64,000 nt of DNA from the NCBI GenBank assembly GCA_021432635.1, contig MU270027.1:868001-932000 (forward strand). Reading direction: 5' to 3'. Source of the stretch: Thozetella sp. PMI_491 (taxonomy: Eukaryota; Ascomycota; Sordariomycetes; Chaetosphaeriales; Chaetosphaeriaceae). The translations under genes were made by a program, and so were the position numbers. Below are positions 35,329-47,176 of the stretch, piece after piece; the first letter of the stretch is position 1, and each line of letters begins with the position of its first letter. The notes under the pieces are model-generated. The model worked only from the letters and a program-made list of their open reading frames with translations, made no database searches and was not told the DNA's origin.

Positions 35329-38300
35329 TTAATCCAGCACGCGGCCCGCCACGGCAGCCTCGCTCTTATCTCGAGTCTGTGTCTTCTTCAGAGCCCTGCC
35401 TGCTTGGATCTCGCCGAGAAGTCCCGCTGGACGACCGCCAGATGGGGGAGGAGCTGGCATGTCTCCTGCCCCCGGCGGGGGGGGCGGAGGGGGTGGTGCC
35501 ATGCCCGGAATTGGCGGGGGCGGCGGAGGAGCGGAGGGAGCGCCGCCAGGGGGAGGGGGCGGCGGAGGCGGCGGAGCGCTAGGGCTCGAGGCTGGCATCG
35601 GCGGGGGCGGCGGTGGCGCAGACGGCGCCGAGTCAGCGGGAGCCGCAGGAGCAGCTGGAGGGGGCGGCGGTGGTGCGATGGGCGAGCTTGCCACAGGGGA
35701 GTCGAGTGCTTTGTCGCCAGTGGCGGAGAGAGGGCGAGGAGGGCCCATGGTACCGAAGAGAATAGACGCGAGTTGGGCAGCGCTGGTACCGCCCGGCCTG
35801 TCGTCGTCGGAATCATCCGAGTCGTCATCATCTTTGTCACTGCCCCAGCCGTCGTCTTCATCATCTGGCCGCTTCCTAGAGACCGGGCCGGTCGGCGCCG
35901 GTGCCGGCACTGGCGGAGCTGCTGCCGCGGCTTGGGTCATACGGTGGAACGGGTTCGTGGATTCCGCCGGCGCTGGCGCCGGAGGGGGGGCTGTGCTCGG
36001 CGCGGAGGAAGCATCAGAGGAGTGAGACATCATCCTGAAGTAGGGATTGCGGCTCTCCGTCTCAGCCGCAGGAGGTGAAGTGACCACTTGCGGAACGGGA
36101 GGTGCAGCCGATTTGGGCTCCAACTCTTGGCTGCCCACCTGGCTACCGCCCAAGGTGGGCGTGGACGCCTGTGGTGTAATTTGCTCCGGGCCACCGTCGT
36201 CGTCCGAGGACGAGTCCTCATCCATGGCCTCGAGCTGCTTGCGTAGCTCTTCCTCGCGCTTGCGGGCTGCCTCGATCTCGGCCCTGCGAGCTGCCAACTG
36301 TATCTCCTTTTCTTTTGCCTCGGCCAGAGCGGCCTTCTTCTTAGCTTTCTCCTCCTGCTTCTTCAGCTTGCCTTGGCGAACCTGCTCTTCCAATGCCTTC
36401 AGGCGTGCATCAGCATCCTGACGCTCCTTGGCCAGGTCATCTTCTTGTGCTCGTGCTTGTTGCCTAGAATATGTTAGCTACTTGTAGCGCAGAGTCTCTC
36501 TATGGGCTTCCTGGATACTCACTCTAGCTCCTGAGTGGCCCGTTCTTGTACTTGGCGCTCACGCTCGATGCGTTCTTCTTCGGCTCTTTTGGTGGCGCCG
36601 TCGTCCGCCTTCGCCGCCTTCCTGCTCGCAGGCGGGGGCGGAGGTCGCTTAGCATCCGAAGGTGCCGGAGCCGGGGCGCCGGTCTCCTCAGCCAGCCGTG
36701 CTTGTCTCTCGATCTCTCGGCGCTGGTCTTCCTCCTCCGCCTGCCGCAGCTTGGCGGCGCGCTCAGTTCTCTCTCTCTCGGCACGCTGGGCAGCGGTCTC
36801 CCCGGGCTTACTGGGTGCCTTGATGCCCAAGGCGGCGAGTCGCTCAGCCATGCGTTGCTCCGCCTGCTGCTTGATAAACGCAGCACGTTCCTCTGGGGTC
36901 TTGTATGAAGCGTAGGAGCCACCTCCTGCAGCGGAGGTGGGAGTTGCAGTGCGAGACGTTGTAGCCGGGCTATCCACACGAGCAGCGGGTGGTGCCTCGG
37001 CCCTGACGGGTTCTTGGGCAGGTTGCCGACCGCCCTGACGGTCCTGGGTTCTAACACGAGCTGCCCTGCTTGAGCGCTGGAGATCGAAGATGAAATCCCT
37101 GACCTCGTCCTCAACTCCCAGACCATCCTCCCATCTGCGTCGCTCATGTTCTGAGGTTGAGTCTTGGCCTCCCGCCTGGAGATTGTCCTCGATGCCTTTG
37201 GAGAAATCGCGCACACTATCTTCGACGTCGCGGACCATACGCTCGTTGGTCTCCTTCTCCGTCCTAATCTTGATGCTCTCTTCCTCAAGTCGCTTCGGTG
37301 CATCCAGATCCTCACTGCTAGTCTCGATCTTCTTGCCCGTGAGAGCCGCAGTACGTTGCTGCATCATCGCCTTAGCGCGGGCCTTTAGCCTGTCAGATTC
37401 CGTGACGGTGCCACCAGGTCCAGTTCCGACGATGGCGGAAGCGCTTCCAGGGTGGGCTTTGGCATCCTTGAGACGGAACAGCTCGAGCCTTGCGTCGGCG
37501 ATAGCCTTCTCAGTCTTCCTAACTTGCGAGGCGAGCTCCGGGATCTTGTCAGTCAAGTTCTGGAGCTGTCGCTTGAGTGCTCTCCTCTCGGCCTCAGAGT
37601 CGCCGCTGGCCAGCGCCACGTCAGGGTGGTTGTCAATGTCATCCTGGATCCTCCTGACGCGACGGTACAGTTCTTCGGCTTCGCGACGATCCCTGCGATC
37701 AAGCAAGTCGTCTTCTTCGGCATGCTTCTCGTCGTTGAAGTCCATGGCGTCGAGCAATACCTGCTTCTCCCTAATCTTCTTCCTTAGCTGGTCGAGCGTG
37801 AGCTCCTCGTTCGAGTTTACAGAAGCTGGAGAGTCGGGGCGAGGGGACTCGTTGCCAACCCTGCGCCGCGCACTAGATCGGTACCCAACGGCATCATCGT
37901 TGTTCTTGAAGACGGTAGCGTCCTTTCGGCCACCGCCGAGCGGGCTGTTGGTTCCCCGGAAGGAGTGGCTCTTGAGATAGCTGACGCCCGTCTTCTGAGG
38001 CAGCAGAGCAGCGCCAGAGTCCTTCCTGAAATTGGACTCTTCGTGCAGCATGTTCCTCATGGTGCCGATGGCCTGGCTAAAGTTGCGAGTGGATGGCGGC
38101 ACGAGCTCAGCGGGGAGCTGGTTCGGGATCGGATAGCCGTTAAGCTTGCGATAGATCAGGTGCATCGCCACCGCAAACTCATCCAGGTCCAAGCGGCCTT
38201 TGTTGCCGTTGTCTGACAGGGTCCAAATACGCTCCAGATCTGGCTTCTCCAGGCCGCTCTGGCCCATGATCTCGATGGCCTGGCTGCCCGCGATGTAGCC

Positions 38301-39798
38301 CTTGTTCATGCCGTCCCATGCCCTAAACAGACTATCGTACCGAGTCTTCTCGTCCTTGGTGATGGCCCACGGGATAACGGCATTGCCCTGGAGGCCGGCC
38401 GTGGTATAATCCTGCTGCTCCCGCCCGGTCTGAGGCATCATGCGGGCTTGCAGGGCATCGATATTGGGAAGGCCGGTCGCAGGAGTATTGACGAGACCCC
38501 ACTGGCCAGGTCGGCCGGTTGGCTGCGCATTCAACGGTGCCATCATCCCTCCAGGGCCGCTGTTCGGGGACAGGCCCGAGCCATAGCCGGTGGGCATTGG
38601 AGGCATGGGCGGCCTTGGGCCATTGTAACCCGTAGGCTGGGGGTTGATGCCGGGGAAGCCAGTCTGCTGGGGCGGCAGCGGCTGGGTTTGGCCCAAAAAG
38701 CCGGGCTGCTGGCCTGGGAATCCTGTCATGTGGGCCTGCAGCAGCTGTGAGTTCGACGACTGCGGCTGTGGATGCTGGATTGTCGGGGGCGTATCCTGTC
38801 TAGTAAAGTCCGGCGCGTTGCTCGCGGATGCCGAGCTGCTCCCCCCCGCACTTTCCTCGGCGATGCTGAAGTTGATGATATCCACCATGCTCGATACTTC
38901 GTTCTTGATATTCTCAGGAAGGTTTGATGGTAGGGACTTCCCGGTGAGCTTCAGATTGCACAGGTACATCGCCAGCGCGAACTCGGGGAAGTGAAGTTGA
39001 CCGGAGCGCGTGGTGTCGGCCAAAGTCCTGTTCCACTGTGGTTAGTCCGAGCTGCGCGGATCAGGGTTAGATCGTTTTGACGCACCAGATGTGGGACAAA
39101 GAGTCTCCGTCGAGCCTCGATCTCAGAAGCAGGTCGCGGGCCTTGTCTCCGGACATCGTCGTCTGGCCATCTCCCACCGCCGACTTAAATAGGGTCTCGA
39201 ACCTGGCCTGGTCTTGCGCAGTGATGAAGCTCAAACGAATGTTAGGAATCTTATTCGAAGGCTTGGCTTCCCGGCGACCCTTGGGCTTGGCAGTCCCTCC
39301 CGTCTGGAATGACGCAGCCATCTCGCTGAAGCCCGTAGGCTGGGGCTTCTGGACCGGGGCGGGCGCCGGGAGAGATGATGTCGCGGGTATCGAGGACGGC
39401 ATGGGGGGAGCAGAGCCGAAGGGGCTGGGTTGCTGTTGTGGCTGCTGTTGCTGGAACTGCTGCTGATACTGCTGGGGGATCGCGGGCATAGGGGGAGCAC
39501 CGGTTTGGAGGCCCTGCTGCGGGGCAGGTTGTCCGAAGCCAGTAAACTGAGGCTGCAGCTGCCCTTGGCCTTGCGGCTGCAGTCCTGTTGGTTGAGGTTG
39601 CATGCCGGGATAGCCAGTATACTGCTGCTGGAGGGGAGCCTGACCGAAGCCCGTGGGCTGGGGGGCGAACGGGCTCGGCTGCTGTTGTTGCGGCTGGCCG
39701 GGCTGTTGGCCCCCCATGCTGAAGGAGCTTCCGAACTGCTGCGGCCCTGGCCGCATGCTGTTGCCGCCGCCTAGATACGAGTTCGAGTTCGAATACAT
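35329..39798 (-). CDS. PAN1: Actin cytoskeleton-regulatory complex protein PAN1
   Basis: PAN1 is an Eps15-like endocytic scaffold that works with End3 and Sla1 and activates Arp2/3 actin assembly at endocytic sites. Three exons (minus): 39798-39086, 39027-36523 and 36463-35329, giving 1450 aa. Introns are 58 nt (GTGCGT...GGACTAACC...CAG) and 59 nt (GTGAGT...AGCTAAC...TAG). The N-terminus is Gln/Pro/Gly-rich with many PQPTGF-type repeats. EH domain 1 spans about 187-285 ([17 protein letters not shown], across the first junction). A second QxTG-rich linker leads to EH domain 2 at about 450-550 ([20 protein letters not shown]). Long coiled coils follow, then an acidic [11 protein letters not shown] stretch, polyproline runs (PPPPPP blocks) and a C-terminal WH2-like actin-binding motif ([16 protein letters not shown]). 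Order and length match fungal Pan1. The upstream neighbour on the same strand is MAK11, 545 bp away. Confidence 0.96.
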
Positions 39799-40343
39799 GG
39801 CGAAGGCGACGATCGAGGCACGGCTGATGAGCTGGATGGAGGTGATTACGTGGAGCACGCAAGCTCCTCGATGGCGATCACAAGCCGCCGGGACAAGGCG
39901 ACTCGGACTGGGAAACTAGGGAAAAAAATGCGAAAAGAAGAGACAAGCTAAAATACCGTTAAGCAGAACTGGAAGCCCAGCAATCAACACGGTAACCACT
40001 GATGGCGAAGCTCTTGCGAGTACCTCGACCAGAGATGCACGTCGACGGGGTGGCTGGAGGAAAGGCAGGCTAAGAGCTCACTCGTTCGGCTGCACCCAAT
40101 CTGCGTCAAATTGGATGCAGAAACCTGGAACGAACGCCCGACAAACCACTTGGGTGGATGCCTCACATGGTCCGTGCGAGGCACTATGGGCTGTCTACCC
40201 TAACCCTTGATGCTCCAGCTTAGAAACCTGATCTTGGTTCATGCTCTGCCAGTACTGTCCGGACGACGACACCCAAGTGCACGGGGCCAAAGCCCATATA
40301 TCTTGCATCAGAGGTGACATTCGCTGTATCTAGAGCGACTCAT
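39799..40343. promoter_or_regulatory. Spacer MAK11 end / PAN1 start
   Basis: 545 bp that must contain the MAK11 3' UTR and the PAN1 promoter and leader, both genes being on the minus strand. No coding sequence or clear motif is recognised. Confidence 0.5.
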
Positions 40344-41849
40344 TTACTCGCTATCGTCCTCAGAATCATCCTCTCCGCTCTCAAACTCATACTCGCTCTC
40401 CTCCGCTCCTTCGGGCCGGGGTATCATGACAAACGCCTCGAGGCAAGTGATTCTGTTTTGCGTCGCATAAGACCCAAGAAGCCTGTCAATCTGCTTGTGG
40501 CTCTTCTCACCCGTTGCGGCCTGTAGGTCCTGTGAGGAGACTTGCCACACCCGTATCACGCCGTCGCTGCTCCCAGCGGCGACATACCAGGCCCGCCTAT
40601 CGCCCTCTATATCCACGGGCAGGATGGCGAAGTCCTTGATTCGTCCCGAGACCCCGCCTTCTTTACCGCCTAGCTGGGCGACTAGCTTGGCGGACGGGAG
40701 AGCATCGGGGTTCTGCTCGGGTCCCTTCTTTTCAACGAGACTTCCTTTCTCTGTCGAGAAGAACAATATCCTCCCATCCTCCGTAGAGACTACCAGCAAC
40801 GCACGGTCTGCCGCCTCGTCTGTCGTGATGTAGCAGAACTCGTGCACTTTGGTCTTCGCATCACCCATGACGCGGCACTTGGGTTTGCAATCCATGCTGT
40901 AAACCACGACGTCTCTGTCAAACCCGACCGCGAACTCGTCCTCGCCGCCGTCGCTCCCCCAGACAATGCGACGAGCCTCGCCCGTTGAGTGTTTTCCCTC
41001 GCCCACTTCGGCCAGGATCTCGCGTGTAAAGTTCAAGGCGCGGGCCTTCTTCCCTGTGACCAGGTTCCATAGCCGCATGCAGCGCTCGCCCTTGCTCACA
41101 GTAAGCATGACCTTCATGCTCGGATGGACGGCAAAGTCATTGACGCCGGACGGGGCCCCGCCGTGTGCGGCGGTGTCACCACTGGGCCGACCCTGGACCT
41201 TAGGGACAGGACACTTAAACGTGTGCAGAACGCTCCAGTCTCGAGTGCGGGTGACAGCGACAGTGCTATCCTCTGAGGCGGACAGAAGCTTGGAGCGCGT
41301 GGGGAAGGCGAGCCGGGAGATGTTGGAGTCGTGGTGCAAGAGGGTACCCAGCTCGCGGTTGTTGCGATTCTCGCGGATCGGGCGGGGCGCGACTGTCGAG
41401 AGCAGCTTCTGGTCTTCCGTCGATTTGGCGGAAGGCGGGTGTGCGGACAGGTTGTAGAGATTGATACGCTCGTCGGAGCTACCGCTCGCGAGGACGACCT
41501 TCTGGGTCTGGCCGGGTGCTGAGGCGGAGGGAGGGGAAAGTGCGAGGCATCGGATGGCCGAGCCGTGGGCATTGAAGAGGAATGTGTCGGCGAAATGGCA
41601 TGTGTTCTTGGTGGACTTTCCGCTGAACTTTTTGAGTGAGGGCCGTTCAATTGTAGCCGTTATGCCGTGGAGGACTCGGTCATAGGAACCTGCGACGATC
41701 TGGATCGTGAGAGGGCCATCTGCGGTGCAAGTTGGCGCCAGAACTTCTGCCTTTACTGCGTTCGCCTTGGCTTCTGGCTTGACCTTCTTTACTGATGAGG
41801 GCCGGGTAGCCGGAGGATTGGATAACTCTTCTCTCTTGCGCTTCGCCAT
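40344..41849 (-). CDS. MAK11: WD40 ribosome-biogenesis protein MAK11 (PAK1IP1-like)
   Basis: MAK11 is needed for 60S ribosomal subunit maturation (with Rlp24 in yeast); the human relative PAK1IP1 also binds PAK1. Single exon, 501 aa, starting MAKRKREELSNPP at the ATG 41849. An in-frame upstream ATG at 41942 would add 31 unconserved residues. A basic N-terminus with KKVKPEAK suits nucleolar targeting. WD repeats begin with QIVAGSYDRVLHGITATI, then FLFNAHGSAIRCLALSP, SGSSDERINLYNLS, LLHHDSNISRLAFPTRSKLL, SASEDSTVAVTRTRDWSVLH, and DFAVHPSMKVMLTVS with MRLWNLVTGKKARAL. The C-terminus is acidic (EESEYEFESGEDDSEDDSE), common in nucleolar proteins. Confidence 0.94.
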   Translation of the reverse strand: MAKRKREELSNPPATRPSSVKKVKPEAKANAVKAEVLAPTCTADGPLTIQIVAGSYDRVLHGITATIERPSLKKFSGKSTKNTCHFADTFLFNAHGSAIRCLALSPPSASAPGQTQKVVLASGSSDERINLYNLSAHPPSAKSTEDQKLLSTVAPRPIRENRNNRELGTLLHHDSNISRLAFPTRSKLLSASEDSTVAVTRTRDWSVLHTFKCPVPKVQGRPSGDTAAHGGAPSGVNDFAVHPSMKVMLTVSKGERCMRLWNLVTGKKARALNFTREILAEVGEGKHSTGEARRIVWGSDGGEDEFAVGFDRDVVVYSMDCKPKCRVMGDAKTKVHEFCYITTDEAADRALLVVSTEDGRILFFSTEKGSLVEKKGPEQNPDALPSAKLVAQLGGKEGGVSGRIKDFAILPVDIEGDRRAWYVAAGSSDGVIRVWQVSSQDLQAATGEKSHKQIDRLLGSYATQNRITCLEAFVMIPRPEGAEESEYEFESGEDDSEDDSE

Positions 41850-42450
41850 GATTGAAAGGTTGATATTGGAGATGCTATGCAAACTGTTGTGGGTGCCAGA
41901 CAGCCTGAGAAATGGGAGGTCTCGATTTTTTTTTCCTACCAACCGAGGGGAACCTCAGTAATTTTTTATTGGGGCACTCTTATCGGTTTCGACGATAAGC
42001 TTAAGTTGCTTCAAATTACCAGCAGCGACTCGGCCCAGCACCGATCGACTTTCAAGATTCTAGAGCAGCAACTGCTGCAGCCGGCTGTCACAGTATGGCC
42101 TAGCGATTCATGTACTTGATCGATGCAATTGATCAGAGGATAATTATCTACATGCATGCTCAACCGTCTTCCGCAGATAAAAAAACGTAAGATCGCCACC
42201 CGACGGAACCCATTATTCGCCCGCCCGGACTCCAGCGCCAAACCAAATGCTAGCCAGCTCTAGTTCTAGAGGACCACGAACCATCCAGCCAAGGACAAGT
42301 TCAGGTCCGTCTCCGCCCCGACAACATAAGTCTGACAGCCATGGCACTATGCAATGTATTGTACCGTTTCCCATCCCTTACCCTTCCATCCCGCACCAAG
42401 CCGTGAAGATCGGGCTGCAGGACATATATTGAGCGGCGCAAGCCAACCGA
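41850..42450. promoter_or_regulatory. Spacer EAF1 end / MAK11 start
   Basis: 601 bp. It must hold the EAF1 3' UTR and the MAK11 promoter, both genes being on the minus strand. It is moderately AT-rich around 41930-42180. No coding sequence or named motif is recognised. Confidence 0.5.
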
Positions 42451-45400
42451 CTATGCGCCGGAGAGAGGAGTAGCACTACCGCTTGCCTGCCGCTGATGTT
42501 GGGCAGCTTGTGCTTGCTGCCCTTGTTGTTGGGCATGCTGTTGCTGTTGCACCTGCTGCTGTACTTGCTGCTGCGCCTGATGCTGCACCTGCTGTTGTTG
42601 AACTTGTTGCTGTGCCTGTTGCTGCTGGTGCTGCGCAGCCTGCTGTTGCTGTTGAAGGCGTAGGAGCTGCGCATACTGATGGGGACTTGTCGAGGCAGTT
42701 ATGCCGTTGGCCAGCGGGCCTTGTGCAAGAGCACCGGCGGCAGCGCTCATAGCAGCCTGCTGATGGCTATGGAGCGAGGGTTCCCGCTGCATAAGCTTCG
42801 CAAGCGCTTCCGAAGCAAGCCGGTGAGCTTGCTCTGGAGGGATATTCGGGTTCTTAGACCTTATCTGGGCCTCAAACTCACGCAGCCTGTTCGCGAGGGC
42901 GCTGTTCGGCTGCGCCATCTGTATAAAAGCCCGAGGCGACCCCGCTACTCCCGGCATGCTGAGGCCGGCATTGGGTGATGTGGCCATCTGCGCGCCGTTC
43001 GCGGCGTTGGAGAAAGCCATCATTGCCTGCGCATTGGCCATAAAGTTCTGCTGGTTCATACCATTCATGGGGAGACCGCGCATGCCGTTCGGTGAGCCCT
43101 GAGACCCCGGAGTCGCATGACCCATCGGCTGGCCTTGCTGTTGTGCAACCTGGTGTTGTGCTTGCTGCATCTGGACAGCGGCTCGCTGCTGGTCTTGGAT
43201 GCGACGGGCTTGCATGACAAGATTCAGATCAGGCTGCGGGGTTTGCATCGCCATCCGCTGCTGAGCCTGCATGGCAGCCTGCAGTTGCGCCTGCGGGATG
43301 GTGGCCATAGGAATCGACGGCGGCATCAAACCGGTAGCCATCTGCGCCTGTGGGACCATGGCGTGTGCCGGCGCCTGCATAGGCAGTCGCGGCTGGGGTC
43401 GGTTCTGCCCTTGAGCGGGGAGTTGATTGGGCGTGTTGAGACGTGCCGCGTTGGCAGCCGAATTCGCAGCAGCAAGCTGGGCTGCATTCTGAGCCATCTG
43501 AGCTGCTGCGGGCGTCGCAGGTACCTGGCCGGCCTGGCTTTGTCGAGCTTGCTGCAGGGCCTGTGCCTACGTAGTATATTAGCCTTCGGCAAACGGTGCA
43601 GAGAAGACGGGAATCGAGCAAAGCAACCTACCTTTTGCCGCATCGCCTCCTGCTGCCGCTGGGCGTATTGCTGCATTCGTTCGGCAAGCTGCTGGTCCCG
43701 CTCGAATCTCATCAAGCTGAGGTCCTTGGGGGTCTTGTTGTTGGGGATCGCCTGGCGAGGCGCCTCGTTCTGCTTTCGTCCGGCAGCAAGAGCCGCCGTC
43801 TGCTGGGCCTTTTGGGCGTTGGTCTCGCGCTTCTTGGCCAGCTTTCTCATGGCATCGATGAGGGCCAGGTGCTTCTGGTTCCGTCGCCGTTCCACCCGCA
43901 TGGTAGTAGTTGGCCGCTTTCTAGGTACCGGGTTGACGGTTCCGTTGGCCCCAGCTTGCTGGGCAGCGATCTGGTTCTGCTGCAGGATGACGCGCTGCGC
44001 AGTGTCGATTCGGTTGTGGTACGTCTTGAAGTATTGCGTCTTTGCCATGTCGTTGGGCAGTCCCTCTAGCTGCACCCAGCGCTCGAAGCACTCCCATGGC
44101 GTCCTCCGCTCGGCACCTGATGTGAAGCACGACCTCATCGAAATCATGTCTGAAATGAGCGACCAGTTGTAAGAATACTCTCGCACCAGTGATTTCAGCT
44201 CGTCGTCCTCCGACAGTGTCCACTGCGATCCAATGCGACTCTCATAAAAGTTCTGAACGGGCATAGGGTGCTCCGCCGGCGGGCGGAATTGGTGCCCGGC
44301 ATGTAGACGGTCCCTGATGGGCTTCATCTCGGCGGTGAACAGGGCGACATTGCTATTCTCTGGGGCGATCTTCCCATGGCTGTCATGATGGCTGCCAAAG
44401 ATCACACCACCCTCGCTGTCGTCCGTGTCCTCGAGGCTATACTGGTAACGGCTGCGCTTCCTCGGAGGGGGGCTGTCCTTGATGACCATTCGGCCTTCGA
44501 CATATTTGCTCAAGGGCACAGCCGGACGCTTCCATTGGGCGTCGGGGTCGTACTCTGGGCCTGTGATGTCAGACTTGGGCACCTTCAGGGGGGCGCCATA
44601 CAAAGGAAGCTCCTCGAGAAGGAGATCCGCGGCCTGAGAGCGCTGCAGACCGAACACAACCTCGTCATCCTGTAAGGCAAACAGGGCTGACGGCGCAATG
44701 AATTCCACGGGCGGATCTGACAGCTCATCATTCTCAGCTGGCGAATCGGTATGGATGAGATCCGGGAGAGGTTCATCAGCACTATCAATACCCGTCATGT
44801 TCACTTCAGCCGTCTTGGCTGCAGAAACAGGTCCGGCCGGGATGATCGCTTTCACCTGGAGCGCAAGGCGCTCCTCAGCACTCGAGGCGACCCATTCCGC
44901 ACAAGCGAAAGCGAGGTTACGTGCAACTGCCCGCTTCCACTTGCGCTCCTCCCGGAAGTCGGTCCGCATCCACTTCATCTCCTGGAGAAGAAGGTCCATG
45001 TGGGAAGGCGGCCTAGTGGGCTCGGGGCATCGCATTGGCTGTCTCAGAGACCATTTGTCATGCTGCTGCAAGTGGTAAACACGTCGAAGGATGCGGCATG
45101 CTTGGTGGTCTAGGATAGAGATGTACTGGTCAGACGTCGACACCGTCTTGTGGGCCTGGTTAAGGAGATGCTCGACAGGCTTCATCCATTTCGAGTTCCG
45201 AGTGAAGCCCTCGATGAAGAGAGGGGTGAAGTAGTCATCGTACGGCAGCTGCCCAGCCTTGGGCTGACTTTGAATTAATGCACCTTCGTCGGCCTTCTGC
45301 GGCTTCCCGAAGACAACGGTGGGGATGCTCTTTCGTCGCTTCTCGCGCGTCTTATTTGCCATATTCTTCCAGCGCGAGGCTGAGACAGGAGTGGGCACAC

Positions 45401-47176
45401 CTAGTTCCTCCTCGAGCGTCTCCGTTCGTGAAGTCGAATCGGTTATCCTCATATCCGAGCCTGCCGTTCCGTCCGGTTGATGCGACCGCTTGCGTGGCGT
45501 TGTCTGGTCCACCGAAGGGGAGTCGAGTGCCGCAGGATGTTCAGACACTGGGGTAATAACAGTCTGCGAGGGTCGAGCTACCTCTTCGAGAGGTTTGATG
45601 TGACGGCCATGGCCTTGCACTTCCTCCTTCTTTGCCTGTTTCGTAGGGGAGCTGTCCATATCCATGGGCTCTGCGACGTCAGGTTGCCGTGTCTCAGAGA
45701 CGCCTGAGGCGCTAGGTGGGTGAGTAGCGACATTTGAGGTCGGGCTAGGCGCTGCCCTAGACACGTTTGATGGCATCTCAACACCATCTCCCTGTACTTC
45801 GACGGGGATCAACTGCCGGCCTGCTGTAGACGACGGGTCCGGCTTGACGCTCTTTGATAGATCCTCCATACCAATCTTGGTTCCTCCAGGCGCTCTTCCG
45901 TGCGCAAGGCGAGCAGAAGCTGACTCTTCTAGCAGCTGCGCTTCTACTCCACCAGCCGCCGAGCCCATCGAATCTGCTGAAGCATCCGTGTCTGCAGCAA
46001 CATTATCACTCCCTGCCTCGCCGTTTGTTTCGCTTGAGCTCTCTGATCTCGACTGCTCTCCTTTGTCTTCTTCCTCTCTTTCCACATACTGAGGCCCCTC
46101 GTTATCCGGGCTGGTGTCGGTCGATGTATCATGGATAGCGGGGGTTGCCGCAGATTGGGCGGTCGATCCGGGTGTCGATGCGGTATCGGGAAAGCGGTTT
46201 GTATCTCCGTTAGGCATCAGCAGCCCAGTATCGTCTTGTCGAGCGCGTGCTGGGGGCTCATCTACGTCCATCGCATCGGTATTATTCAAGGACAAATCTT
46301 CCTGCGTGGACGAGGATGCAAGCGCAGACTTGTCCGCTGGCTCTTGAGCAGCTACAGCAGGCTGGCGCGCTGATTCCGCTACGGCTTTGGCTGCGCTTCC
46401 TCCTTCCGCATCTTCTTGCACACTCGTTCCTGATCCTTGCTGCAGCGCCGGAGAGATCGTGTGAGGGCGAGGGCTTCGCGCTCGAAGTTTCGACGGTACC
46501 TCTTTCTGCGACGATGCAGAAGGGGTGTTCGAGGGTGCTAGGCTGTCGGCAAGGTTAGATTGAGGCGCTGCGACGCCATCTTTAACTTTTTGATACGCCT
46601 TCGTGCCATCTCGTCCTGTCGCGCTCTGCGATGAAGGCGTGGTGCCATTCTGTAAGGGCGATTTCGACGCGGGTGGCTGGTTCTCGGCGTCCTCATCGTC
46701 CGAAGAGTCCACCGTGAGGACTACGCGTTGGAACGAAGACAGGTCATGCTTGGGGGTGACGGGTATGTTCAACTCGTTGAGCCTCAGGCCTCTGCGGCGA
46801 TTGTTAAATCAAAAACCGCGTACAAAGAGCAGGAACGCGACGCGAAACGCGCAAAAATCTTAAATTTCAATAGGGTATGCGTACTGTAATATGTCGGCTC
46901 CAAGAAGAAACTTTTTCAGGGCCGGTGTGGTTGGCAGCGCGTTGGCGTCGGTCGGGTCGAGGGTCGGTATGGCATCGTCCCCGGTCGCAACATCGAAGAG
47001 TTCGCGTAGTTTTCGTTTGCGCGACCTCTCGATTGAGCTACGCGATGTTAGCATCACAATTTTGGTATCAAGATGATCGGGCAATTGAGATCTATCGATT
47101 AAGATCGCTCTCACCTCCTTTCCGAGTGTTTTGATCGCAAAAGTTTCGATCGGTCGGCAAACCCGACCTCAGTCAT
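42451..47176 (-). CDS. EAF1: NuA4 histone acetyltransferase scaffold EAF1/VID21
   Basis: EAF1 is the assembly platform of the NuA4 histone H4/H2A acetyltransferase complex. Four exons (minus): 47176-47115, 47037-46885, 46791-43632 and 43566-42451, giving 1496 aa. Introns are 77, 93 and 65 nt; the first two end after TGCTAAC and TTTAAC. The N-terminal block is LLRSKHSERSS...RSRKRKLRELFDVATGDD, typical of the family, joined through DILQ to GLRLNELNIPV. A long acidic, Ser-rich region follows. The HSA domain lies at about residues 650-735 (MDLLLQEMKWMRTDFREERK) and the Myb/SANT domain at about 925-990 (QWTLSEDDELKSLVREYSYN and RRTPWECFERWVQLEG). After coiled-coil, Gln-rich segments the last exon ends in a strongly polyglutamine tail (plus-strand 42490-42665). 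The start at 47176 was chosen because it alone extends the conserved block in frame. Confidence 0.95.

Noticed and set aside
35404-36078. Arg- and Gly-rich open frames on the plus strand
   Set aside because: Antisense to the proline-rich end of PAN1; polyproline codons read backward as Gly or Arg.
43117-44172. 351-codon open frame on the plus strand
   Set aside because: Antisense shadow of the EAF1 SANT and Gln-rich region; Leu/Arg-rich composition is the mirror of Gln/Ala codons.
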